Below are positions 11,600 through 23,704 of a DNA stretch of 64,000 bases, piece by piece. The stretch comes from Phyto melanocephala (lineage: Eukaryota > Arthropoda > Insecta > Diptera > Rhinophoridae): NCBI GenBank assembly GCA_941918925.1, contig OW799233.1, forward strand, positions 29,146,421-29,210,420, written 5' to 3'. A program made the translations under genes and the position numbers. Below the pieces are notes generated by a model. The model did no database searches. It was not told the origin of the DNA and saw only the letters and a program-made list of their open reading frames with translations. The stretch's first letter is position 1, and every line of letters starts with the position of its first letter.

Positions 11600-13500
11600 A
11601 GCCCAATTTTTTTTATGGCACAAGTTGCGCGTTTTTCAAAGCCTATTGTAGTATGTAAATTATGGGAGAAGAGAGTATTCCTTATTTTCTCCCTTACAAG
11701 TAGTAAAAATTCAATTTTAAAATTAATTGTTAGTTCTTTGAAAAACTCGATATAATTTTGCTGGGTATATGCATAACCCAAAAAAAATAAAATTTTTAGC
11801 AGTAATATGCCTTCCAATTTTTAGAAGTTTCACCAAATTTCGTCTTTATTGATATACACTAATCACGTATTATTAACCAAACTTCTATGAATTGTGTCGA
11901 ATTAGCTTATATATTTAGCATTGGAAATTTCTGATATAATTTCATCTTCCTAGGCTTTCCCGACCAGCAACCTAAGGAAAGCATTTTCACCGGGCGGAAG
12001 GAAGTCTTACAATTTAATGTAAGAACTTAAACCAAAATTTTGAGGACTTACAAACAAATCTACAAACTCAATATACCCGTTACGTTTTTTCCCTCTTCAC
12101 TATACATATCAACTCACGTAAAGAAAACAAGCACTGTTTTCCTTAACACATAATTTACTATTTCCTCTTGTTTGCTATTGCAATAGCATTTTACACATTC
12201 AACCTACAATTCTTTAATAGATTTTACTGTAGTTGTTATTATATCTGCGAAGTCTTCAGAAATCAACTTAAGTTAAGATAAGAAAATTCTCAGAGTTTTT
12301 TAATAAAGTAAAACCTTTCGCGCAATTTGATTGCATTAATTGGCATATTTTTGCACAACATTTTAAAAAATATGACTTAGAAAAGGGATGCAATTTATAA
12401 GTTATTCTTGAAAGCTTGTTGGTTTTGTGATTTCATGAACGGTTTAATGTTTAATTAAAAACTGTTTCCAAAGGCTTAAAATGCACAAAATTCTTATTTA
12501 GTCAAACTTATTCCTGCCATAATATGACTTATGCAACAAAAAATATTTATATTTATATTTAGTTTATTGAATTTATTTTTTTTTCTAATTCTCTGTTTGT
12601 TTGTTTGTTTGTTTTTTGCTCTTTTGAAAATTTAAAATTTCAAAATAAGTTGTTTGGTCATAACCACACAGATATTGTATCTTTCTTGCGAAGTTTTTAC
12701 TTTAATAGTTATAATCATAAATCTTACAAACAGCTCGACATTGTTAAGCTTAAACTCTTCTTCTTATTTTATATTCCGTTGTAGTTCAAAATTTAAGTAA
12801 AACGAGGATATAATACATTGCAATTCACCGGTGCGCTGAGAGTGTGAGTATACTTTACAAACTTACACACATTTTCAACATGTACACATACACAGTAACA
12901 TGCTTTATAGTGATTCTAACAGCAACAGGATGTGTAAACATAGAAATATAACATTAAGCTTAAGTTTTAGTGCACCATACTGAACTATAGAACGCTGAAT
13001 TGAATTTTAAAGCGGCAAAGAGTCATATTGTAAGAAAGTCAAAGCTTCTTGAAAGATCTATTAGCTAGTAAATGCTTTTATTTAATATATTTTTTTGATA
13101 CCATTTACTTAACCTTAGGTAGCCTTAAGACGCATATAAAGTATGTCTGAAAGTTAAAATGAAAATAACGTAAAAAAATTATTACTTTTTAAAACTGTTA
13201 AATAAATTTCTTTAATAAAAGGCATACAAGCTTACACTTACATTCATCTGAGTTGGTAGCTATTGTGAAAAATAAAAAAATTTTATAAAATTTAATTCGG
13301 AGGTTTGAAGCAAAAGCAAACTTAAAATAATTACAAAAAATTAAAATTAATAAGGTTAAAGTTTAAAATTTAAAATTTAAAAGGTTTAGAAAAGTTTAAA
13401 TCGCCGACAGAACTTTGAATTATAAAAAATCACACATCAAAGTAAATTTTAATAAAATAAATTTTTTTTGTTTTATATGAAAAAATTATATCTAACATAT
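11600..13500. other. AT-rich stretch without gene
   Basis: No exon or transposon end recognised. Holds a (TTTG)n run near 12596-12613. Two overlapping 90-codon frames on opposite strands near 11.5-11.8 kb are artefacts of AT-rich DNA partly overlying the family-B fragment. Confidence 0.5.
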
Positions 13501-13897
13501 GGTCACCATGGCTATTCTTCACTACCGTATTACGAACGTCCAACTTTGAGTCAATTTTTCGACTAATGCCAGTCGATGTCACGAATAACAAAAATAATAT
13601 TAGTCAATTGTTGCTAGTTCACATGGCCTTACAGAAAAAATTCAGGAGGTGTCATATCGCACGAACTTGGCAATTGACAAGCTTATTTCTGGAAAAATAT
13701 TTAACGCCAAATTTTGTTTTTAGTAATCCATCATGGTAAAACCACATATTCATTAGATCAATGTCATTAATATTTAAAAAAATTAGCATGGAGAGGTAAA
13801 GATCTACTTTAACCGTAATGGGATCTTTGGTCCTTTTTTTAAATAATTCAGGTTCAATGTTGCCACTTGCGTGTAAGCCGAACATATCGGTGGTGCT
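13500..13897 (-). pseudogene. Mariner-type transposase relic
   Basis: The minus strand between 13912 and 13652 reads NMWFYHDG, where intact relatives have MWFQQDG, then TKFGVKYFSRNKLVNCQ, matching the segment before the third acidic motif in the 9.8-kb copy (GEFGEHLISRSEPVNLP). 'GGTGTCATATCGCACGA' near 13650 parallels the conserved segment of the other relics. A family-B element begins directly after, at about 13898. Confidence 0.5.
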
Positions 13898-14308
13898 TTT
13901 TATACCCTTCACAGTGAATGTATGAGTATATATAGGTTTGTCATTCCGTGTGAAATTTCTACAATTTAAATTTCCGACCTCATAAAGTATATATTTTCTG
14001 GAAGCTTATGAACAGAGGAGTCACTTTCCGTCTGTCAGTATGTCCGTCTGTCCGTTTCTATGCTTAAATGAACTCTTTAAAGCCCCCAGCCATGTTAAAG
14101 AGCCGCGTAAGGTACCAAATTATCAAAAATATTTGGGAGCAGATCAGAGAAATAGCTCTATAAACAACTAAGATATGATAAAAAAACCTAGACCACCTCG
14201 TCTTTTTACACTAATACAGACGTGATGAACGTAGGTTCGAATCCCATTTTTTATACATAAACTCAATTTACAAAATTACAATAGGATGTTTTTAAGCTGA
14301 TAAAGTCA
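13898..14308 (+). repeat. DINE-like family B, truncated copy
   Basis: Begins with TATACCCTTCACAGTGAATG, then GGTTTGTCATTCCGTGTGAA, TTCCGACCTCATAAAGTATAT and GTCTGTCAGTATGTCCGTC, the family-B order. It lacks most of the T-rich core and abuts a second B copy in opposite orientation. Near 14231 it contains GGTTCGAATCCC, a perfect RNA polymerase III B-box-like sequence. Confidence 0.6.
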
Positions 14309-15072
14309 TTATAAAGACAAGTAACAGTGCTATATTCGGCCGTGCCGAATCTTATATACCCTTCACAACGTGTAGTCATGCAATAACAATTGTTTGTATC
14401 ACCATTCATCCCATATAAAATACGTGCATACGTACACGTTAGAATAAATGTGGCATCGAATCCCAGCTGAGCCAAAAAAATTTTATTTTATTTAATATAT
14501 TATTTATATTTTATTATTTTTTTTATATTTTTTTTAAATTTTTTTAAAAAATTTTTTTAGAAAAATTTTTAAAAAATTTTTTTAAATTTTTTTTTAAATT
14601 TTTTTAAAATTTTTTTTTTGTAGTTTTTTTTGTTATTTTTTTCTTATTTTTAATATTTTTTTTTTTTGTAATTTTTTTTGTTTGGTATGTTTTTTACATG
14701 TATGTATGTATGTATGTTGTTGTTGTAATTGTGAAAAAAAACGAGGTGGTCGTGGTTTTTTGCTCATATCTCAGAAAGTTATGGGGCGATTGTGCTGAAT
14801 TTCAATAGCGATTCATTCCTGGATATTTCCAAGAGATTGATACCATATACAGATCTGAGGAACATATAGTTGCTTCTAAAAGTTGATTTCAACCAACACA
14901 CGGACAGACGGACAGACGGATAGACGGACAGACGGTCAGGGCTTAATCGACTCCTCTATTCATAAGCTTTCAGAAAATATATACTTTATGGGGTCGGAAA
15001 TGAAAATTGTAGAAATTACAAACGGAATGACAAAGCTATATATACCCTTGTGCACCACAGGTGAAGGGTATA
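14309..15072 (-). mobile_element. DINE-like family B, near-complete copy
   Basis: Left end ACAAGTAACAGTGCTATATTCGGCCGTGCCGAAT... is a hairpin (ATTCGGC/GCCGAAT) followed by TATACCC. Then come CATCGAATCCCAGCTGAGCC, a 200-bp T-rich core, GAGGTGGTCGTGG, a GACGGACAGACGG block (about 14902-14935), GGGGTCGGAAATG and the terminal TATACCC...GAAGGGTATA hairpin at about 15042-15072. This is the DINE-1 layout. No protein is encoded; this uninterrupted copy supplies the empty site for the hAT insertion at 32.98 kb. Confidence 0.65.
14478..14690 (+). repeat. T-rich core of family B
   Basis: About 200 bp of almost only T with A interruptions, including a self-complementary TTTTTTAAAAAATTTTTT stretch near 14535-14575. 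The same position in other B copies also holds a T-rich tract. Confidence 0.8.
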
Positions 15073-16690
15073 ATAATGAAACATATATGTATATGTATGT
15101 ACGTATTTCATACTAATGATATGAATAGTGATACAAACAATTCTAATTGCATGACTACACGTTGTAAGGGGTTTATAAGAACATAGCACTCTTAATTGTT
15201 TTTGGTTATATTAGAGTCTGTTGTCGATTGATTTCACTACATATGTGGAAATATTGTTCACTTAATTAAAACTTTAGTAGCCCTGTGCAAGCGTCAATCT
15301 ATCTATGATGATTTGTCAGAGTATGATGTTCATAAATATCAAAAAAGAAACAAACTATGACAGTTTGTTTGAAAGTTAACCCATTCATAAGTTAAACTGG
15401 GATAAATCAGTATCAGTGTTTATCACATTATCCTAAAAAACACGTTCACATTCTTTACAGAACCTATATTATTATTATTAATATTATTGCATAAATCCAT
15501 AACTTTCCTTATTATATATTTATGTGTAAGGATTATTGAGTACTGACAACGATGATTTAAGAACGTGACATTTGTAAAGGAACAACATTTGAGATTTGCT
15601 TGTATATAAAAAAATTTTTTTTTAGGTTTTTTGTTAAAAGAAAAGTTTTATAAAATTTAAGCGATTGTAATTAAAACTGAAAATAATAATAATGTCAGCA
15701 TTCTATTCTGGCATACACAAATAAAGACCGCAGATGCTTTTGAATCTGGCGTCTAGTCGAATAGTATCGGGAATGTAATTTTAATTACAATTACTATATT
15801 GACAAGTTCAAAAAACGTTTTAAAATTTATATCTGCAGAGTTTATGGCAATTTTCTGTAAATAGGATCTAGGGTAACAAAAAAATCATTTCAACAGTGAA
15901 TTTATTTAGGGTTTTCTATACTTCTGTGGCATTGTTATGCCTGATTTAAGTGTTTTTCACGAAATCACTATTTAATTTTTGAACTACATTTTTTAAATTA
16001 ATAATTATCTTTAAAGTATCGGTTTTCGTATATAAAGTTAAATTAAAACTTAAAATAAGTTATTATTCCAAATGACAATGTTAAAACAAAATGCCTTTAG
16101 ATATTCTTTAAAGCTATAACTTCGCGAATAATTTTTCAATATAACTGAAAATTATCTTTGGCCTAGTTTGACATTTCGAAATTAGAATGTGGTTATTATC
16201 TCAGTTTAAGATTACGTCGACTTAAGCAGTTATTCATTCCTTTAAACCACAGAATTATAGATTTATAGAAATCTTTTTCAAATTAATGGCAAACACGTAA
16301 ATTATAAATTAATTTGATCTACCGAAATTAAAAAATCCTTACTTGAAGTTAAATTTCTTAAGCCAAATTTAAGCATTTCTATTAAAGTGAAAAAAGTTTT
16401 TTTTTTTCATCTGTTTATTTAACAAATTGCCAAATATCGACCTTTACTTTAAGTTTTCTTAAAGCTATTTGCTCTTATATTTGAGTACATCATGCAGGAC
16501 TTAATATATGATAGAAAAATAAAGAAAATGAATAAAAACTTTTGGAAAGTTGATTAAAGGGAGTGTATTTTGGGATAATATTTAAATTTTAATATAAAAT
16601 AACTCTTTTGAGTTATTAAAAATATTTTAATTTCAGTTTTCCCAATTTGTAGGTTTCGGTTAAAAGTGAAAAAATTACACTTTCAATTTG
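15073..16690. other. AT-rich stretch without gene
   Basis: No coding or mobile feature recognised apart from the copy of the GTATGTACGTATTT flank at 15097, which belongs to the family-B neighbourhood. Confidence 0.45.
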
Positions 16691-17050
16691 ATCGGTAGGC
16701 TCCCCATCTTTTACCACAATTATCAATTTCGTTTTTCAATAAGCTGTTATTGATAGAAACAATTGGAAATATCTGCTCGATAAAAATATTTTTAAGCTCT
16801 TGAACTGTCTACTCGAAATGTGTCGAATCGTACGATCGTGTTAGCCAATTCACTGGTCCTCTAGGATAAAGAATGACATAATGGAACTTTTCTAACAAAA
16901 CCATATATTCTCTACCTCTGCTAGCCACAGAAAGTTCGGATCTTCTCCCTGTACCGATATCTAATGACCATTGGCACCTGACATTTGGACACCCTTTATT
17001 TACCGATACAATTTTACTTTTACAGCGCTCGATATTTTTCCTTTAGTTCC
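16690..17050 (-). pseudogene. Mariner-type relic, sister of 2590-3060
   Basis: Parallel to 2590-3060 over several hundred bases (GGCTCCCCATCTTTTACCAC and GGCTCACAATTTTTTACCAT; CAATAAGCTGTTATTGAT and CAATAAACTGTAGTCAAT) and ends with a shared GACACCCTTTA-like segment. Decayed, no frame. Confidence 0.45.
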
Positions 17051-17629
17051 ATGGTTTTTCTTTTACTATTATTGATTTCTGTTTATGTTCACCACAGTAG
17101 GCTCGTTTTTCGATTCTGTTAATACAAACATACATACATATATAGATTTGTAAATATGTTTATGTATTGTTGTTCTAAATATATGTTTATGTGTGCTATC
17201 ACTACACCAATGAAAGGTTTTATTCTGTTATTTGTTTTTTTTTTTTGCAATATCTTAAATTATTCAAATCAAAATACTTACAAATATCAAACTTAAATAG
17301 ACAAAAAAAAAAATCCCAAAAGCAATAACAAAAACAGGACAATAAAATTAAATGAGATCTCTATTGAAACAAATAGCAGGCAGACATTTATTTTCGTCTA
17401 TCGCATATCTTAATAGCTTAACTATGTACTACTACATCTACTACTTGTCACGGCCAGTAACATTTTGCTATCAACAAATCCAACGAGAAAAACTAAATTA
17501 AATAGGTTGGCTACAATAAAAAATATTGTTTTTAATATAAATATCCCCTAAAGATTTAATAAAGTTATTAAAATGATATTTTGTTAGTTCCAGCTGTCGC
17601 TAGTGTTGCTAACTTTATAGTGTAATTAT

Positions 17630-17720
17630 CAACAACTAGGGATGCTGAATAGAGCTGATTTTGAGAATCCCGGGATTCGGGAGCTTAAAATTTAAAATCC
17701 CAGGATTTCGAGATTTATTA
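17630..17720. repeat. Possible hAT-type end with AATCCCGGGATT
   Basis: CTAGGGATGCTGAATAG is followed by the palindrome AATCCCGGGATT and by AATCCCAGGATT. Elements of the hAT superfamily often start (T/C)AGGG and carry subterminal repeats. A related TATTCCGGGATTTT occurs at 20420. No matching opposite terminus was found, so this is tentative. Confidence 0.3.
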
Positions 17721-18029
17721 TGTATGTCTAAAAACACAATTTTTGGAAATATATTTAAATTTATTTTATTTTACAAAATAACAAACTTAAATAGAAAACC
17801 TCATAGAATTTAAGCAAAGTTATTCATATACATTTTTAGTAAATATTAAAGGTCCGAATAATGACTATAACAGTTAAAGAATTAAAGCTGAAGAACCTGT
17901 TTAGAACTCTTTTTATATAATAGAATAAATATAAAAGTTATTTATTTATAAAATGGTGTAACTCCATTCACATTTCATTCATTCGAAATATTAAAAAAAT
18001 TATATAAAGTTATTTTTTATGATTAAGTA

Positions 18030-18240
18030 ATAAATGTCTAGAATTTTCATTTCCGACCCCATAAAGCTTATAAATAGGGGAGTCAATTAAGCACTGCCTG
18101 TCTGTCCGTGTGAAGGTTGAAATTAACTTTTTGAAGGCCCTAGAGAAATTCAAAACCCGTGTAAGGTACTAAACTATCAAAAATGTTCGAGAGAATATCG
18201 GTACTGAAGATCAGAAAAACCACTCTATAAAATTTTATTT
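18030..18240 (+). repeat. Fragment of DINE-like family B
   Basis: Contains TTTCCGACCCCATAAAGC, GGAGTCAATTAAGC, CTGTCTGTCCGTGTG and TTGAAATTAACTTTTTGAAG, the proximal half of family B. It stops just before a family-A copy. Confidence 0.6.
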
Positions 18241-19209
18241 TTTATAATTTCTTATTATACCCGCCACCAAAAAAATGGTGGGGGTATATTCATTTTGTCA
18301 TTCCGTTTGTAACACATCGAAATATCCATTTTAGACCCCACAAAGTATATATATTCTGAATCGGGGTTTGATTTGATGACGATCTAGCTATGTCCGTCCG
18401 TCTGTCCGTCTGTTGAAAGCACGATAGAGGTCGCACCGAAAAAGCTAAAGGGCTCAAATTTTGCCAAAATATGTCTTATACACAAGGTTTGTTTGGAATA
18501 GAAAATTGGCTAAATTGGAGTATAAGGAAGAAAGAAAAATTGCCTAAATGCATGTATTAGGAAGGGAGTTAGAGATCAAAATGTACGAAAATTTATACCG
18601 CGCAGTGTATTTTCCAATATGTTAAAAATTTTAAACCTAATAAGAGTGACAAATTTAGATCTACGATTCTGAAATTTTTCAGGAATTGCTTTTTGGTCAA
18701 AGGCTTTCTTCTGACGGAAAATAAATGTGACACGCCAACCTCCCATACAACGTTTTCTCTCAAATTCTTATAATTTCTCTATAAATCGAATAATAAAGGA
18801 CTTTATTGAAATATCTAAGTTGTATTTATTAGCATAAATAACTTCGACACACCTACTATAACACTCACTTTTCACGTTATTTACTGTTAATGAAATTTAA
18901 ATTTATAAAACCGACAAAATTAGAGGTATGATGATAAAATTTGCTACAGAAATCCTTCTAGTCAATGTTATTGTTATGCCAGAAAATTTAGGTGACACGC
19001 CCACTGTTACGCCCACATCCTATATAATGCTTTATTTCAAATTCATATAATATCTCAATGAATAAATATTTTGGAAGAATTACGGACTATATTGAAATAT
19101 CTAAGTTGTATTTATTAGCAGAAATTTTATTGACACGCTTACTTTAACGCCCATTTTCACTGAAACACTTAATTTACGAAAACGTTTTAACAGCATATCG
19201 AAGTTATAA

Positions 19210-19695
19210 AGGGTGGGTTAATTTTAAGGGCCGATGTTGATTTTGAATAAAACACAAATGATTTAGGAAATTATTATCATTTCTTTTTTAATGATAATAT
19301 TTGTATGGTTCAATTATGTATGGAACAAAATATCGGCCAAATGGCCCCGCGACCTCAACGGCACACCTCGATCCGATAGTCCAAATTTTAAATAACATTG
19401 CTGATGCTCAATTGTTTGGCACGATGATGAGTCGAAGTTGACTGTTTTTTTGCCACACTATCGCGATAAACAGCAATGCTTCTCATTTAACGAATTTAGA
19501 AGGCATTCATAGATGTTCTAACATTTTATACAGACCTGGGGCCGAATTACGGCATTTGATATCGATCGAAATTTTACTCGAACGATCGAGTACGCTGTGC
19601 TTTGGGTATAGAGATTCTAATAAGAGTTTTCAAATTTCGATCACGTTCGAGTGCCGAAATTCGGCCTCTGTTTTAAATTTAAAATTTATCCACCC
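19210..19695 (-). mobile_element. Nested AGGGTGG MITE, copy in A2
   Basis: AGGGTGGGTTAATTTTAAGG at one side and AAATTTATCCACCCT at the other. The host family-A sequence continues on both sides. It contains a further nested inverted-repeat element at 19538-19667. Confidence 0.6.
19538..19667. mobile_element. GGCCGAATT foldback element nested in the MITE
   Basis: Starts GGGGCCGAATTACGGCA and ends TGCCGAAATTCGGCC, with CGATCGAAATTT inside each arm: imperfect inverted repeats of about 35 bp on a 130-bp element. Present in both A2 copies (19.5 and 44.1 kb), absent at the matching place in the 27.9-kb A1 copy, where ACAGGTCTG is continuous. Confidence 0.6.
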
Positions 19696-19844
19696 TCTAC
19701 AAAGAAAGAGATGTATATTTTATTATAAAGAGATTATTCCAAGCGATTAACAAAATAATAATTATTGTGCTTTAAATGTACACAAAATTGGTGGTGGGTA
19801 TAAAAGATTCGGCACAGCCGAATATAGTGCTCTTACTTGTTTTT

Positions 19845-22800
19845 TTTTAATGTATGCATGTTAAATGCATCAGATATTTTGATCTAATTTTGTTACCTTT
19901 ACGTGCAGTTGTTAACAGCACTCTACGCTTAATAAATATTTATATGCAGATATACTCCTCACTTTCCCCCGGTAGTAAAAGGACCTGTTTGGTTTCTAAT
20001 ATTTGTATACATATCATAACTTTTTATACTATGAGGTATTTTCAATTTACAAATTCATTTGCACATATGAAGTAATTTTATCCGTTTCTGTAACATATTT
20101 TTGCTAAACCTCATTATTTCGAAACATTTTCATAGTTTTTCTGACTTCTATAATAAGTAGTTTTATGTAAAATTCAGCAATGATATCGCTATGTGTTTCA
20201 ATAATCCAAAACTCAATGAAGATAGTGGCTGCTTGGGTGGAATAATTTTTCTGATTTTCAGTATTGTAAAAACCCCGTCTATTTGTGAATTCTACTATAT
20301 CACTAGACAGTGTTGGTGCATCACATAACCATTTCTCTAAAAGTTGAATGGAATCACTGTCAGAATAATAAACATTATATAAATTATTATATGTATAATC
20401 TATATTTAGAAAAAATCGGAATATTCCGGGATTTTAAAAATAAATACGGATTCGTAAATTACCTGTTGAAAAATAAAAAAAATAATAAATCTATGAAGAA
20501 TACATACATACGCATTTAAAAATTCAAGGCTAATTTTTACAAACACTTTCAAAATTCTAATTTAAGGCTAAAATATTCTTTTTATGAATATATGGGAATC
20601 GAAATTTAATATTAATACTACTTTAGTATTTTTTATAAAAAAAATTAATTAAGAATTCCTTTTTTTAGCCTCATTTTTATGAAATTAGAAGGAGACTACT
20701 TTTAAAGTTCTTTACTAGACAACATTTTTAAACTCTACACAGTAATATATTTAAGAAAAAATTATTTAGTTCAGTTTTCAATTTACATCTTTAATTAAAT
20801 ATATAGTCTTAATTTCTGACTACACTTAATGTTAAATTGCCGTAATATTTTAATACTTAAAGTGTGCACTTATCATTTAATAATGGTGTCCTTTTTAATT
20901 CATGCCAATTACAGGTTGTAATTTTGCAAATTACTCTGTCTGCGCAATTTTATAATTTGAATATTTTTTCTTTTTTTTTGATATTCATCATCTTAAAAAA
21001 ATGTTTTAATTACAACCATAAATTTTTCATTTAGCCAGTTTTTCTCATTTTCCCCTATTTCATACAAACAAGAAGACACATTAAATGTTAAGTGGGAGAA
21101 AAGATTAATTCTTTAGAAAGAAAAAAATATAGAAAACAAAATGAGTCATTTTACAACCAATGACCATTCTAAAAAATATTTAATTTTTTATTACCTTAAT
21201 CCTGGATTTTCTTAATAAACCCCTTAAAAAATAAATATCTCAATGGTAAGAGTTTTCCAATATTGGACTGGTAATGTCGACATTTTATTAATCATATTTT
21301 GCTTTGGTTAGTTCTATCAAATATTGTTAGCCTAATAGCCTATGTAAATTATGCCAGAAATTACATTTTACTATTACCAATACATGTATCCTTATAAAGG
21401 TATTTTTTTTTTAACCAGCGGAAGATATTTTCCGTTTGAATTATTATAAATGCATGGTATATGAGTATGCATATAGATAGAAGTATGTGTGTAGGTGTTT
21501 CTTTTTTTTTTTTTTGCTTTTTTTCCTCAATTTTTTTTTTTCTGCACACACATTAAACACATTTTACTTATATGCCATAAATTTAAAACCACTTGAACAG
21601 AAGAAGATGTAAAATGTTAATAAAAAAAATCTATATAGAAATCTATGTTTGTAAGGATAGATATTTATATTCACGATTTATACAAGTTTACGTACACATA
21701 TACTTACTTATTGAAAAAGAACTCCCAAACAGCTGCCATGCCAAAAGCAATCATATTTTCAATGTAACAACCAACTAAAGACCACTACACCATGCATCAA
21801 CACTCGAAATTATGTTTGTTCATGTAAGTACATGCAAAGAAAAAACATAGTTGCGGTAATCATAATATAAGAGCAACATAAACACATAATGGTGGCAAGA
21901 TATCATTGTCTTATTAAAATATCATGCAATTATCATATTGTGGCTACAAATAAAATGGACAAAAGAAAAGTGAAAATCAAGTTGTTATTCAAAATAACCA
22001 TAACTTTGTAATGATACTGCTGTTGTACCTAAATAACATGCTTATTTGTAATTTTAAATTGTTTTGTACATATTATTATTTTTGTAAAGACACCATTCAA
22101 TTTTATTCATAATAATTTTGTTAATAACACTTCTTTTAGTGCATAACCATATTAAAATTTTCATGAAAAGCAAACATAAAAATATAAAATTCAAACAAAT
22201 GCTTGATAGCCGTGATGAAATAAATAATAAAATAAAAATACTTGCTTTCGATAGTTTAAAATTTATTTAATGCATATAATATTATCATAGTAATTATGTC
22301 GTAATCATGGTGTTTTTACGTGTATATAAACTTTATATGTACGTGTATTTGGGTAGGTAATATCCTAGCAAATAATGTTAAACTACATGGTAAATTTCAG
22401 CTAAAATGAAATACTTACAATATAGTTCTATATAAGGCAGTCATGAACCATATAATTTTTAAGCAATAGTTTGTAGTTTTACGTCATGTGTTCGTGTTTT
22501 AGGGATTACATATATTGTTGTCAAAAGATGTATAATTTTCGGATTGATGCTCCGTTGACTAGTGACACAGAGTAGTTTTGAGACTATTTTGATGGGTTAT
22601 ATGTTACAACCCTAGGACATCGAAATGTTACAGGTTTTTTCTATACATTTAAGTGACTTTTGAAAAAGTCCTCTTTTATTACGGAGTATAATTTTCATGC
22701 GCTTATGGACTAGTTGCGTTAGCTGCAGGGATACATCTTACACCTACACAGTTTTCTTGTTGCTTTTGTATATAAATTTCAGCAGCTTTTCTAGTTGCAG

Positions 22801-22900
22801 TGTCACTTTGCTGTATTTGGGACGTTTGGCCACTTACTCATAATTAATTATCAAATTTTTATTAAACTAATTTATGTTAATTTATTATTTGTACTGCACA
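19845..22900. other. AT-rich stretch without gene
   Basis: About 3 kb of AT-rich DNA with poly-A/T runs (for example 21500-21545). Short open frames on both strands show only AT-driven composition. No transposon termini recognised. Confidence 0.5.
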
Positions 22901-22904
22901 TACA

Positions 22905-23700
22905 GCGTGACGCACCGATAGTGCTATAAAACAAATCGACTTTTTATTTGACAAGACTTTAGCGGCATTCTCTCGAGTAAATAGATAATTATGAATCTCA
23001 GAATCTAAAAAAACCTATGTTTGGGTTTAAGATACAAACGCGGCTGTGGCATTGTTAGTTTAGGCAAACCTAAGCGTTTCAACCCAAAACTTATCCGTTC
23101 AAATTGAAATTAGCAGCCGATCATTGAAACGAATAATTTATGAAGACTTAAGCTGGTTTTCATACAAGGTCAATTCACCTAGAATTTTGCGAGGAAATAT
23201 TTTAAAAGGCGAAAGAAGACAACAGCTTGATAAATTGCCTGTTTCTTTTTTTTTATGTAAACATCATCGTAAACAAGCAAAATATTCACTCATAAAGTGA
23301 ATCTCATCCACAAATACTCTATGAGACGGAACTGTACCCAGAACGAGTGACTTTTTGGTGCTCAAATTCATCAAGGTATATTGTAGGGCCATACGTATCT
23401 GAAGAACACTGTCCAATAGTGAATGTCAGTGGGAAACTTTACTAAAAGAAGGTTTTTTTATCAAGGACTGTTCCGTAGACGTATTAATTACAACAGCTTC
23501 TAGGCAACATGGAGAGATTGCCAACGTAGCCAGCAAATTAATAAATACAAACTCCATGTTCCGCTAGACCCCAAGGTATCCTTAACTGACTGAACAATTT
23601 GACATATCTAAGGTTATCCCGATTTTAATCGCAATGAAAAATTTTCTGATCAGGTATCGCATATGCAAGGATAAGCATGTAGTTCAATATAAGTAACCTT
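22905..23700 (+). pseudogene. Mariner-type transposase relic
   Basis: The plus strand near 23105-23220 reads SRSLKRIIYEDLSWFSYKV, and near 23330-23440 reads RVTFWCSNSSRYIVGPY then VNVSGKLY. These resemble the HTH/linker and the VTVWCxxxxxxIIGPYF...VNGxRY segments of Tc1/mariner transposases. Stops and frameshifts separate them. A possible left end is TACAGCGTGACGCACC near 22911. Confidence 0.5.
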
Positions 23701-23704
23701 TTTA

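Larger units (their letters stand above)
18256..19840 (-). mobile_element. DINE-like family A2 copy
   Basis: Bounded by the TATACCCGCCACCA/TGGTGGGGGTATA hairpin (18256-18290) and by the TTCGGCACAGCCGAA hairpin then CTCTTACTTGT (about 19805-19840). It carries the GACGATCTAGCTATGTCCGTCC block, CCACGCCC-type boxes in a shortened array and the nested AGGGTGG MITE. Compared with 27487-29846 it shares internal deletions with 42922-44402, so these two form a subfamily (A2). No protein. Confidence 0.7.

Noticed and set aside
11471..11817. Overlapping 90-codon frames on both strands
   Set aside because: Part overlies a family-B fragment; opposite-strand pairs with no motif are typical noise.
14225..14245. 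tRNA gene
   Set aside because: Only a B-box-like sequence is present; no cloverleaf stems or A box seen. I found no tRNA or rRNA gene in the window.
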